Shown: positions 33,438-45,085 of the stretch, piece by piece | Layout of the letters: every line of letters starts with the position of its first letter | How positions within the stretch are numbered: position 1 is the stretch's first letter | From: Cycas panzhihuaensis | Taxonomy: Eukaryota; Cycadophyta | Reading direction: 5' to 3' | DNA: 64,000 bases | NCBI GenBank assembly: GCA_023213395.1 | Contig: CM041465.1 | Span: 108,817,741 to 108,881,740, forward strand | Program-made: the position numbers and the translations under genes | The notes under the pieces: generated by a model | What the model saw: only the letters and a program-made list of their open reading frames with translations | What the model was told of the DNA's origin: nothing | Database searches by the model: none

Positions 33438-35789
33438 CTCCTAAGGCACCATCTCCTGGTCGGTGTGATCCCTCTCCTGGGGATCACATCCCTCCGAGGC
33501 TCCTCTTGGGTCTCCATGGTGCCATCCCTCATCACGTATCCTCCTCGGTGTCATCGCCGCTATGTAGGTATGTGTCCTACTCCAGCTTGACCTCGATGCC
33601 ACCTGATCTACTAGTTGATCATATCGAGCCTGGATACGATCTCTCTTACCCTCTACTCCTTGGAGTCTCTCCTCCATGCTTCAAAACTTCTCCTCCATCC
33701 CTCAGAGATGCTCCTCTAGGACTGCCATTCGAATCCTACCCTCCACGTCTCTACCTGCTCCTCCCTGAGCCTCTAATGCTTGTACGTGACTCCACAGTAT
33801 GTCTCACTCACTCTAAGTCTCATCTAGCTCTCGTTGCAGTCGTCCCCTAAATGCTATGTGCTCCTGGGACTCTGCAGCCCATATATCCCTCACCCTCGCC
33901 CATGGGACGAATGATGCCATGTGGGCACCAGCCGATCTGGGTGCATCCTCAGCCTGGATAGGTGGTTGACCCTCTGCATACACCTGAGGGAATATCTCCC
34001 TCACCATAGCCTCTACCAACTACCGGATCTCAATCATACCTGTGATCCAGCATGCCATGTATCAGTACATGTCTATGAATATGAAATCAAACTAAAATCA
34101 AACTATATATTTGGCAATCAAATGACGACAGCGAATGGCTACGTCTCACTTGGTGCAGCGGCCAACTCCTCGACTTGGGCGACTGCCTCCTCCTCTGGCA
34201 CTCTGCAGGCTATTGGTACCTCCTCCGCTAGGGCCTCTCTCCTCTTTGAACTAGATCTGCCATCACCACCCGAATCTCCTCATGATCCGTAGCCTGCGGG
34301 CCCATGTCACTAGCCCTTTGCTTACCTCTGTAGCCCCTGATGGGTCTACCTCTTCGCCAACAGGCCTAAATGGCCCTGCTCCTCCACCTACTGTCCCTGA
34401 CGGACCTGCCTCTCCTGCAGGTCGTGATTGGCCGGCCCCATCTCCTCTGTCTCTGCCCTCATCCTCTCCTAGGGGCACCCCTACTCCTCCCACCTCCTCA
34501 TCGTTGTCCCACTTCACTGCCCTGTATAGATCCGCTATATAGTCCGCCATGGTGAGTAGGTCCAGTGATGTGGCCTCCACTCAGCATCAGACATGAGCCT
34601 GGTCCTCTGTCCCTCTTAGTCTAGTATGCCATCTGTGGACCATTGGGGCGCACTCTGTAATAGGGTGTGGTCCTCCCGCTGGTGCTACTGCCCCAAAGTG
34701 ATCAAAAAACCAACACTGTAATAATGTATTGTATAACAGCTCTCCACGACCTATTTCTCTGATGGCGTCTAGCTGTACGACGAGGTTCGCCACTACCAGA
34801 GTGGCCCAGTCCATCCTCTGACCGGCCTTACATCAGCATACTGCATTCATCCATCCTCCAGGGATGTAACTATAGTTCTGTTTCTGGGAAACCTAGAATA
34901 GAATGCACAAAGTAATCAATTTCTTCACTCGAGGAATCCCTGATATAACCATAACTTGGAGAGGAACCCCTCACCTCTCCCATCTGTCTAATCCTGTAAA
35001 GTATGTCGCTGCCTCTCTGTGTGTTGCCTCATTGCTAGGCAGCTCCTAGTGCTACTGGCCTCTCAGTTGTTGGCACTTCTAGTATCTGTCTAATGTCTCA
35101 TGGTGTCGCTGTTATGTCTCCCACCTGGGGTAGGTGGAAAACGTGTCTCCTCTGATCCTAGTGTGACACGATGTCTATCAGCAGCCTCTAGTCTGACATG
35201 TACTTAGGCGTCCTCATAGCCTTCAACATACCATATCTCTGTAGGACTCCCTTATCTTCCCTGGTCATCATCTCTATAAAACTCAACATAGCCATTCCTA
35301 TGTTTTCACGGTTGTCTACCACGATCACAACCTGTAAGCATCCTAAAACTAGTCAAGATTAAGTCTACAGTGATCTATTATCCTATAGGATATCCATCAA
35401 TCCCACCTGATCAAGATTTGGGTCCCCTCGGGCCCCTATCTTTCTTTTTCTGTAGTGTTGTGTTTGCATCGCGCGAAACTCTGCGGTACTGCGGAGTTTG
35501 GCCTGGGTCTCGTGATGATCAGGGCCCTGCGGCAAAGATCGCGGCACCCTGATCTTTGCCGCGGTGTGAATGGTACCCCCCAAAAATTAAAATGGGGGTA
35601 TTCTTTCCAAAAAAAGTGAATGGCACCCCCTTAAAAGTGGGAGGCCGTTTCGAACTCTGAGAGGCCATTCTTTGCTCATATAAGTTCTAAAAATCTACAT
35701 AAAATACATAAAAAGCAACGAAACTAAAATCATGAGATGGGTTAGGTTTTGTAGGATCCACTCACTGGATCTAGCCTAGTTGTCGTCAT
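33438..35789 (-). pseudogene. A2 antisense plant mobile domain gene
   Basis: Duplicate of the A1 antisense gene. Readable parts on the minus strand: an MTTTR start at 35789, MQTQHYRKRKIGARGDPNL near 35466-35410, MDWATLVVANLVVQLDAI and CWFFDHFGAVAPAGG at 34814-34660, LTMADYIADLYRAVKWDND near 34540, a VREIFPQVYAEGQ segment near 34000, and EERLQGVEGKRDR near 33670. The candidate intron is near 34040-34150. The palindrome pair (35466-35569) and minus-strand TATA box (35957-35951) are intact. Stops are fewer in the C-terminal third than in A1. Confidence 0.76.
35466..35569. repeat. A2 palindrome pair in antisense gene 5' region
   Basis: Same two dyads as at 12653-12765, with the second one improved (GATCTTTGCCGCGGTGTGA). 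Shares half-sites with the U3 palindromes. Confidence 0.7.
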
Positions 35790-36500
35790 CTCGCTCCTAT
35801 GGTCCCGACGGCTGTCTCCTTGCTCTGATCCAATAATCTGATCTCCCTCTGCGTGCCTCTGAAGTTAGGTGGCACTCCACTGCGTAAGGGAATGGCTCTG
35901 GAATTCTTTCGAGAGGCCGTGAAAATGAATCTGTTTTTTGTCGAGTTTCCTTATATAGGTGGGGGCCTCAACGGACACTGTCTCCATTCCCACTCTCGTG
36001 ATAGCCCTTTGGATCGTCTCGTACCCTTCGATCACCTTTGCCTTCTGGCCCTATCTCTTGTTGTGATACCATAGCCTTTGTTTCGCTCTTTCTTGCGGAT
36101 GCATTTATGGCACCTTGCCAATGCATTTTTGGCAGGGCCCTTTCGTCTCGTTTTACGTGCCACTCTCGTGCATGCTCGAGTTTATACTTGTTTGGCTCAT
36201 TTTGCCATCCTAGACCCATTTTTGTAGCTCGTTCCAGCCCCTAGGGCCTCCAAAGGGAATGCTGCCCCTGTTCGGGGGCATGTTTTACTTTCTTAAGTAA
36301 CCTTTGGTACCCCAGGGCGCCCTTTTTCTTCCCACTCTCAGGCAGTGGTCAGATGACCTACTCTTACCCTTGGATAGCCTCATTGCCAGGTCCTCCTACC
36401 CTTCACAGCCATTCATTTCTTTCCTTACGAGCCTCCTTTTGCTTCAACTCTCGTATTGCTACGTATTTCACTACTAAGACTTTTTCCTTCTATTATCTAT
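35790..36500. promoter_or_regulatory. A2 candidate antisense promoter region
   Basis: Contains the minus-strand TATATAA at 35957-35951, about 160 bp upstream of the candidate ATG at 35789-35787. The rest is non-coding by inspection. Confidence 0.5.
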
Positions 36501-36880
36501 GTCTCTCTATATTTTTACCGATGGCGGGCATGATAGCCACGGGCCTGGCTATATGGATTCTTTGCAGCCCCTCTGGACATGACATCCTACACTCTAGGGT
36601 CTTCCTCCTAGAGGCTACCAATAATGAAGTTGAGTACACAACTGTTATTGAGGCCCTCACTAATGCACTCTGTTTCCATCACGGACTTATCATTTTGCTT
36701 TGCGACTCTTAGGTTATGGTGTCCCATCTCACTCAGGTTTATCAAGTGCGATGCCCCCACTTGTGAGCCCTTACTTCAACTGCCAGATCTCTTTTGGCTT
36801 GTTTTTAGTCTGTTGACATTCGACACATTCCTCGAACTCTCAATGCTAAGGTAAATAGTCTCGTTCACCTCATCCTTGAG
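36501..36880 (+). pseudogene. A2 second RNase H domain
   Basis: IFTDGGHDSHGPGY near 36513-36554 keeps the first catalytic Asp that A1 has lost. It is followed by NNEVEYTTVIEALTNAL with the Glu and LLCDS with the middle Asp. A TAG stop follows, then an HLTQVYQVRCPHL reading. The fourth Asp region (NAKVNSL) carries Asn, so the domain would be inactive even without stops. Confidence 0.75.
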
Positions 36881-37330
36881 CGTCGCCTCCCTCTTCTTAC
36901 TAACTGCCCTTAAGACTTGTCTAGTTGCTCTGTCACCCAAGTTCTAGGCCATCATACGCATCATCTTGCGATCTATTCGCACCTCCGAAAGCTAGCCATT
37001 AATGAGGTTAAACTATGGCGACTACTAGTATGCTCACTTATTTCTTTTGCTTGATCATGCACATCTCTTCCATCTCTTTATGATGGGGGCAACCCCCTCA
37101 TGATTCTTATCTTCCAGTTGATTCCCGAGTAGCATATAGGCAGCCCCTATGTCGTCTCTACCTCTAGCCTCATATCTACGCATTCTACCATGACACTCGA
37201 CAGCACCCTTAATGCCTATTATGATCATGATTTATACATATACATACACATGTGCTACTGACAGTTGTGTTGCCAGCATTTGCCATCACACCATACTTTC
37301 GAGCGATGAGTTGTCTTTGCTAAGAGGCGA
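36881..37330. other. A2 tail and damaged polypurine tract
   Basis: Equivalent to 14061-14514. The polypurine tract reads GCTAAGAGGCGA, with local scrambling against A1 at 37303-37345. Confidence 0.5.
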
Positions 37331-40073
37331 TGTTCCCAACTCAAGGAATAGATATGGAGAGGTCAACTCAGGTAAGTGCAAGTATGTTTATCGCCTTGTT
37401 TTTACTTTTTGTAAGGAGTACTTACCTGTATGCTACATGTTTTCATAGATGATTTGCACCATCTACACCTCTTTAGCCTATGGAGACTATAGCAGGGGCA
37501 CACTTCCAATAAGTGTGGCACCCCGGTGGCCACGTCGCCTCTCGCAATCTTCCCTACTCTACTTAAGGCTTATTCAACTCATGAAATGATTATTTGTTGT
37601 GTTGATTTATCACCACTTAGTCTAGTCATAGTGTCCACGAGCCCCTTGATTATTTTTTTGTGGTTCCTGGTCCTCTGTTTGCCCCTGGGCAAGTGGGCCC
37701 ATCCCCTGTCAGCCTCCTAGTACCCTGGCCCATAGCCCCTGCTGGCTGTTTGGTCCAATTTGGTCTTCTGGCCCAGCACCACGGCAGATTTCACGATGCA
37801 TAAAGTTCTGTAGTACCAGAAGTTCACTTGGTCTGCAACTATTTTAAATTATTATTTTTAACCTGTCATGGCAATTCTTGCATTTATTATAGAATTGCCA
37901 CGTGTTCTTTGACCCACCTCAGTGCCAGTCGAGCCCTAATCTCTTGATTAGGGTTGGGGCTAAGTATTTAAGCTCTTCTCAATTTATTTTAGGATCTTTT
38001 GGCTCTCTTTTGGAGGAATACTAAGGAATTTTGCCCTACTCTCTTCTCTGCTCTTCTGCTTTGCTACACTTTCAGGACCTGTAACTTCTTCTCTATGCCT
38101 AGCCCTCCTTAGGCCTCACTGTGACATCCTCACAGCCCATTGCACGCCTCATAGGGGGCATTCTTGAGGAGTTTGTAGGGTCTATTCATCCAAGCAAGCA
38201 TCGAGTTGTTCTAGAAGCAGGATTTCCCTCAGTCGCCTCAGTAGGGGTCCTATACCTGTTGCATCTCACCCTTCTCCATAGGTTTTCAGCCTCCTCTCAA
38301 CAAGCTCTTACAGAAGCAAACACCTCCTTATTTCCTCTTGAGGTAATTATTGGTTTGGAGTCCTTTTCTTGCCCTGTTCATACCCAGCATTGTGCATGTT
38401 CGTCACTAGTTTCTTTCTCTTTATTTCAAGAGCTTGTTTCTTGGTTTCTCTTAGTTATTTCTCTACTGCTTGAGGCCCTCCTCCTACGCTTCACACCTAG
38501 GACAGTGACACAAGAGGATTCTATAGGGTTTGGGATAAAGTTGGTTGGATTCTGTACCACCCTTGTGCTCCCCAAGAGGCCTCCGCCCTCCAAACCCTCC
38601 TCTTTTTCCCCTGTGTTGTCCCTAGAGTGGACAAAGGATTAGGGGACCGTATCCAAGTGCTGAAACTAGTGTTTGCACCTATTGCAATACTGGTTTGTAG
38701 GCCCATCTCTCTCATCCAGGCAACGCATAAGCCTCAGAGGCCCCTTCTAGCTCAACTTCTCTTTCAACGGCCCGGTTTGTTCCCTATAGCACTCTAGTCC
38801 ATTGAGGACTTCCATGAGCTCCTTTTGCACTTTTGTTACCCATGTTTATAGCCATCTTTTATAGCCATACCCTCGCAGCCATGTGGCTCCTTGAAGGAGG
38901 GTAGGGTTTCCCTTTGCAAGAGGTGGGTCACTCCGAGGCTCACCTATTTACATATCTTATACTTATGTATTTTAGACTATAGTCTATTGCTGTAAACTTG
39001 TGATTAATGAGTACTAATGTATATGTATAGAGGTCTAGTTTTTTGGCTTATGCATATATAGGTTTTGGCACTCTTCTTTGTATTGTTAGCCTCCTTTCTC
39101 TGGGAGGGAATCTTTGCATTTATCTGTAGGTAAAAGGAGGACACGAGGAACTTCTCCCCCCTTCTTTCTCCAGGGTAAGTGAATCTATTTGTATCTTGTC
39201 ATAGCATTCTATTTTCCGCCATCGCTTTCCTTTTCATTTCCGTCATTTTAGTGTTGCTTTCCGAGGAAGGTAAGGAAGCCCCACGCTTCACCCTATCGTG
39301 ACCCTCCGTCGTTTACTTCGTGGAGCGATTTGGAGCATCTCGTGGGCGCATCGCCGCTTTGACCACACCTTCATCCTAGGTATTGTTTTGCTCTTTTCCT
39401 TTTGAAAATGTTGCATGGTAGTAATTAGATAATATTAAAAAGGGGAAATCAACTCTTTTTTTTGTTTGCAGTTTGTATGTTGCGTTTTGCATACCATACC
39501 TATTTAGGAAAAGGACTCTTAGGAAGTTTTCCCCTAGCCTTTTCCCTTAGCTTGTAAACCTTATCCTCGCCCCTTTGGCTTATTATATTTGATTTGGTTT
39601 GCTTGCACACACCTTAGCACCCTCACTTTCTTTAGTTGCACTTTTGGGGGGGACCTTGGGTCGATTGATCACTTCTACTCCCTTCTTCTCCCCTCGGTTC
39701 TATTTGCTTAGTCAAATAACGTAGGAGGTCTTAACCGTAGGCTATTCACCTACCTTTCTCCTACTTATTTCCCTCTGTCATAGGGAAACCTTCGAGGATT
39801 CTCTTTCTCCCCTTCCGGCCATCCAAGGATGGGAGGACTCTCCTCCTGGATCTATCCAGGCTACCTTTTTGCCTTCCCTCTTCCTAGCTGAAGTGGGGAA
39901 CCACCTTTAGGTAGTTGGGTATCATCTGCAGGTCCCAAACTCGCGCTCTGGTACACGGGGCACCCTGCGTGGTACTCGCCTTGCTTGTAGATTTCTATCC
40001 ACACCCGATACTATTATCAATCATCCTCGCTATTCCTACTTAGCTAGGTGGTTATCCTGTAGACACGCATCCA
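37331..40073 (+). mobile_element. A2 3' LTR (2743 bp)
   Basis: Duplicate of 14515-17262. It starts TGTTCCCAAC (shortened) and ends GCATCCA. The U3 palindrome (37776-37839) is much degraded against A1, while the downstream inverted repeats and TATTTAA (37965-37971) are kept. Confidence 0.87.
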
Positions 40074-40331
40074 GAAGGTAAGGAAGCCCCCTTACCCTCA
40101 TTTGCCAGCATCACCACATCACACCGCCTACATTCGAGGATACTAAGAGGAAAGAAAACGTGACAAAGGGAAAGTGCTTTTCCAACTGCATGGCTCTCTA
40201 TGTACATCGCATACTCTCTTTTTGCTACTTGGTCTCTTGCTTAAGTTTGTTGACCTACATGCATAACACATAAAGACAAAAGAGGAAACAAGAACTTGCA
40301 TACATCACTTGCACGTACTTAATTTTCTTGC
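40074..40331 (+). mobile_element. duplicate of the older LTR scrap
   Basis: Matches 17263-17521 closely; lies between the A2 LTR end and the D2 LTR start, as in copy 1. Confidence 0.6.
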
Positions 40332-43026
40332 TGTTTCCCAGCTACCAGGAATAGAGTTGAGACAAGTTGACTCAGGTAAGCACAAGTATATACTTCTCAC
40401 TTTTATCCTCGCTTTCGCTTGGTAGAAGTTGTTTAGAGTATCATTTGATGCATGTTTGCTTGCCATTTGTGTGATTTCATTGCCTTCTCTGCTTGATCAC
40501 ATTGTTTGCACCTGACGCACACTATTTAGCCTATGATGACCCACCATGGGGCACTCCTCAGTGAGTCATGCACCCCATATGGCACTCAGCCACGTGCAAC
40601 ACCTTCACAACTCCTCAAACATTATTGTTGGTTGTGATCTGCTCACATCAACACTCCTGTCACCACTTTGAGCCCCCTTCTACCTGTGATAGGACCTCTT
40701 TGAGACTTGTTTCTCTCTTTCAGCCACTTGCCAGCCACCTGGGCATGAACTCCTAGCCTGCAAGGACTCTGCACACCTCTCTATTTGGCTATAGGCCTTG
40801 GTTTTATCTTTATTTTGGCATTTAGTCCTGCATCGCTGCAAACTAAGCGGTACCGTGAAGTTTGCTGCGGTGTGACTATCTAAATTTATTTTTTTAATCC
40901 GCCATGGCAATTCTTGCTCTTTTCATGGAATTGCCACATGGTGCCTTTGATTACTCACCCCTACCATAACCCTAATCGCTCGTTTAGGGTTAGGATGAGT
41001 ATAAAACCTAAAAACTAATTCATTTTGCTTCTTCTTCACTCATTTTTGCTCTCTACTCCTCCTTACGTTCTGCAATTTCCTCCAGATCTACTCCTCTACT
41101 CTGGATCCTCTTCCACAAGTGCATCTACTACATCTCAGGCCCTATTGTAGAGGCTCCAAGCTTCCCTTTGTAGGTCCTATCCGTGGAAGGAGAATACTCT
41201 CAGCGCGCCGGCAAGCAAGCTTCAGGAACTAAGAGCGACGTCCATGTTTTGCCTCCTCTTCAGCCCAGGTCTGAAACGCCTTCTTGACACAAGTTTTTCC
41301 TCTGGTTTTTAGTAGAAGAAGACTCTCCTCTCCTGCCCTACAGGTACCCTTTCAACGTCCCTTAGGTTTTCCTATGATTTCTTTCTTTTATGAGAAGTTC
41401 TTTGGTCAATTTGCTCCTCTCTTTTCACTCCGGAGGAGCTTCTCTCTTTGCTTCTTATCCTGCACTATTTTTCCTCTCTTTTCCCGCAAGCCTACTCTAG
41501 GGTGGCTGCGTAAGAGGGTTTCATAAGGTTGGGCGAAGGGAGAAAGGCAGGATCTGTCCCCTTGTTGGCCTTCTCCCAAAGGGTTTACCCTTCCCTTCCT
41601 TCCTCTTCTGCTCCGTGCCTCCTTTTGGAGTTGGGTTAGGGATAACGAGAGGCTTATCTCAGTTCTGAAATTAGCATTGGAAGCCCTCACCATGCTGGTT
41701 TTAGACCTGCACCCTCAGGTTTTGGGCATCACATAAGCCCTAAAACCCATTCCAGTTCAATTTTGATCTTTGGCTTATCTCGGCGTGACGATTTGCTATC
41801 CGTAGCACCTCCTCCCTTGGGTCTACCCATGCACCATCCCGTTGGTTTATTATCTCTTCTACTTGCTGTCCAGAACAACCATCATACTCTTGTCTTTTCC
41901 CATTGAGTCTACGTGGAGGTATTTACAGGTAGGTTGGCCATTTTGAGGCTAACCTTCCTATCTTAGTTATTGCTTGGCACTGCCTAGATCTGACATTTAT
42001 TCGATGGTTTTTAGAGTAGAGTGCATTACTTTTTAGCTTGATCTATTAGCCATCTTTTACATTTATATACATATTAAACGTACTTGGCAGCCCCCTTCTC
42101 TGGAAGGGAGAAACCTTTTCTTATTATTGACAGGTTCGCGGCAGCAAAAGCACGGAAGAGGTGGACTTATTTGATAGGTAAGCCCTTCGCTAGTGGTGCT
42201 TTCAGTTTCTTCCTTATCTCCTTTTTTCGCTATTTTACTTTCACATATCAGGGAAGGTAAGGTAGCCCCTCATCCATTCTGGCAACCATCGCCAACTAGC
42301 CCCACACCCACGCAGCAAGTTCGAGTGGATGAGTGTGAAAGGAGTAGAAGGGTGCGATGTTTCAGCCACGCTTCATTCCCAGGTACGCCTCCTCCTTTTC
42401 TTGTCTCTTTTTTGTGCTTTTGACATTTATTTGCGAACTTTAAATGCTAAGTCACAAAAGAAACAAAAGGGAAATAAATGCATCTCTTACATTCATAAGC
42501 TCTTTTCTTCTCATAATCATTTAGTTTATATGTAGATAGGACTTAGGCATAAATTGCGTACTCTTTAAGCCCCATCTCATCCATACGTAAGACGATTTTC
42601 CCCTTAGTCTTGTCTTTGATACTTTGTGTACTCTTGCTTGACATACTACATAACAACCTAATCCTAGTCTACATCCCTCTCCTACTTGAGCTAGGTCATC
42701 ACATATCATACACACCTACTTGCACGCTACCTTCTCCCTCCTGTGAGAAGATGCAACCTTCTAGAGTCCCCTCTCCTCTACCCTGCCATCCAAGGGGTAG
42801 GTGGGCCTCCTCCTTTGGGGCAACCCAAGGCCTTGCCTTGTGTCCTCTTTCCAAAGATTACCCTAAGGTAATTGGGCACCATTCATGGGTCCCAAACTCA
42901 TGCTCTGGCACACGGACGCCTTGCATGGTGTTCTTTCTTTCCATTAGGATCCCATCCATAACCCGACCACTACCATCGATAGTCTATTTCCTTCTAAGCA
43001 TAGAAGACCATCCCATAGATCGAACC
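40332..43026 (+). mobile_element. D2 5' LTR (2695 bp)
   Basis: Duplicate of 17522-20217, starting TGTTTCCCAG. U3 block 40830-41006 with the two-arm palindrome (40830-40875) and TATAAAA (41000-41006). Confidence 0.87.
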
Positions 43027-43028
43027 TT

Positions 43029-43047
43029 TGGCGACCATCTTTGGGGA
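43029..43047 (+). promoter_or_regulatory. D2 primer-binding site
   Basis: TGGCGACCATCTTTGGGGA region just after the LTR end, slightly altered compared with D1. Confidence 0.65.
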
Positions 43048-43287
43048 CTTGCCAGTAGGGGAGCTAGTCTTGGTTCTCTTTCTGTTGGTGCTATTGCTTT
43101 CTCATAATCTTCCTTATTTTCCCTTTCCATTGGGTTGCCCGCAATGCGTACTTCATAGCCCCTTTCCTTTTAATAACTTTGGAAAAGGCATTATATGCGA
43201 TGTTTCTCATGTGCTTCATGAGGTTTGCCATCTTTGTTAGAAGACCCTTCGTATCACCTATTTCCATCATCAGATTCTGATTCGACA

Positions 43288-45085
43288 ATGGAGGGCTATC
43301 CTTCTGACTGGGCATATCATGCCTTCGCTTCAGGAACTCATGAGTTCCCCATGTTATTCCCAGGGTCTACCCAAGATGGTAGTGACCCTATTTACTATCC
43401 AGATGATCAACATCACCTGCTTGATGCCCATCCCTCTACCCATGTAGTAGAGGATTTGTCTCCTCATGAGACTCGCCAGCTAGGGGGTGATTCTTATGAG
43501 GAGCACCCTGAGGGGTCTAATTCATTTAAGGTCTCATCTACCTCCTACGATCATGTAGTTACCCCTCCCACCGATGTGGTTGAAGCTCTCAATGAGTGCT
43601 TCTGAGCTACTCGTCTTCAAACATGTCCTAGGTGGTTTGAAGATGTTTTGCATTATGGGGCACCTTCCTCATCCACATCCATTCCACCATCTTCATTCGT
43701 ACCTACTCCACCTACAACTAGTAATCCTTTCGTATCTTCACACCAATCTCGGCTGCTTTCCATGTATTCCTTAGGAACAGCCACTACACCTCCTACCTCC
43801 CACCATGGTCCCAACACTTTGGGACCTCCTCATGGCATAGCTTTCTTCTAGCTAGGAGTTAGCTTCCCTTTTCCCAACCAAGCCAACATGCCACCTCCTA
43901 ATGTGACACACGCATTTCCTAGTAGGCCTAGAGGTCCTACTAGCACCGCTTTTGTTAGTCATGTGGGGCTTACCCTCAAATGCACTCAAACGCAACCTAG
44001 CGGTCCATCTTTTTACATACCGTAGGTTGTACATCTCAACCTTGGGGGTAGGGTAAAGGGAAACCCATTTCACTTTATGGGGTAGACCCTCTTCACCCAT
44101 ATGGGGTCGCGCCTCCTACAGGTGGCCCATATGGACAAAACCCCATCTCTTATTCTACATTTCCATCATCCTACGTAGTACCTCATGATGTGCCTTCGCA
44201 AGGAAATAAGGTTTCTTTCCAAGGCACTTATCCACAAATCCCTTCTCAGTAAGGGACGTTTCCCCAAAGAGGGATGGGCCTTCCTCCCCCATCCGCTCCT
44301 TATCCAGTTCCTCTTACTTCATTCACTGATCCTATGATCCAAGCAAGGGCACGACCCTTCATGGATTATATGTCGACACCACTATTCGTTGAGGTGCTAA
44401 GGACTAACTTACCGCCTCATCCCCATGAAGTTCCCAAATTCGATGGAACTTTGTCGCAAGACCCAACCAAACACGTGCATAGTTTCTCTATGGCATGCAT
44501 AGATTATTGGGCCTACGACCACATATTGATGAAGCTATTTCCATAATCTTTACAGAGTGACACCCTTAAGTGGTTTTATCACCTCCCTGCCCACTCTATC
44601 TTCTCATTCTAACAATTGGTGGAAAAATTCATCAACTACTTCGATGTAGCTCGTCCATTCGAAAGTGGAATGAAATCCCTCCTTTTACTCAAATAAGGTC
44701 ATGATGAAATGAATCGTGACTTTGTACGATGATTCCATGACCTCCTCCATTCCGTCAAGGCTACCTTACTTGAAGAATTGAAGAGGGATCTCTTCGTTAA
44801 TGCACTATGTCCTGAAGTCTATGTAGAAGTCCTTAAGATGGAGGCAACCACGTGTGACTCCGCTATTGTGAAGTGCTTAGCGTTAGAAGCCAGACTCAAG
44901 AGGCCTCTCAAGCCCTCAAAACGTCGTAAGGCACCTCCCTCAACCAAGGAAGTTAGACCTTCACAACCCACCAGGTCTACTTCTCACCCGACTAAGAAGA
45001 CTTTAGACCCCCTAACTTCTACCGTACGCTCATTCAAGCATATGATGAAGGAGCTTAAACTACAAGATCCTTCATCACCAACTTT
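43288..45085 (+). pseudogene. D2 gag, first part, split by C2
   Basis: Same reading as D1 gag: start MEGYPSDWAYHAFA, Pro/Ser/Thr-rich middle, ARARPFMDYMSTPL near 44341, KRDLFVNALCPEVYVEVL near 44780, LKPSKRRKAPP. The TGA near 43602 and TAA near 44544 resemble those in D1 or lie close to them. The reading is interrupted at 45085/45086 by C2 and resumes at 61980 in the LTSNKQIQ-equivalent segment. Confidence 0.82.
45081..45085 (+). repeat. left target-site duplication of C2 (ACTTT)
   Basis: Five bases before the C2 5' LTR. The right copy at 61980-61984 is ACTTC, one mismatch. The intact gag of C1 at 27118-27132 shows the uninterrupted target (CTAACTTCTAACAAAC), which confirms the insertion point. 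Confidence 0.85.
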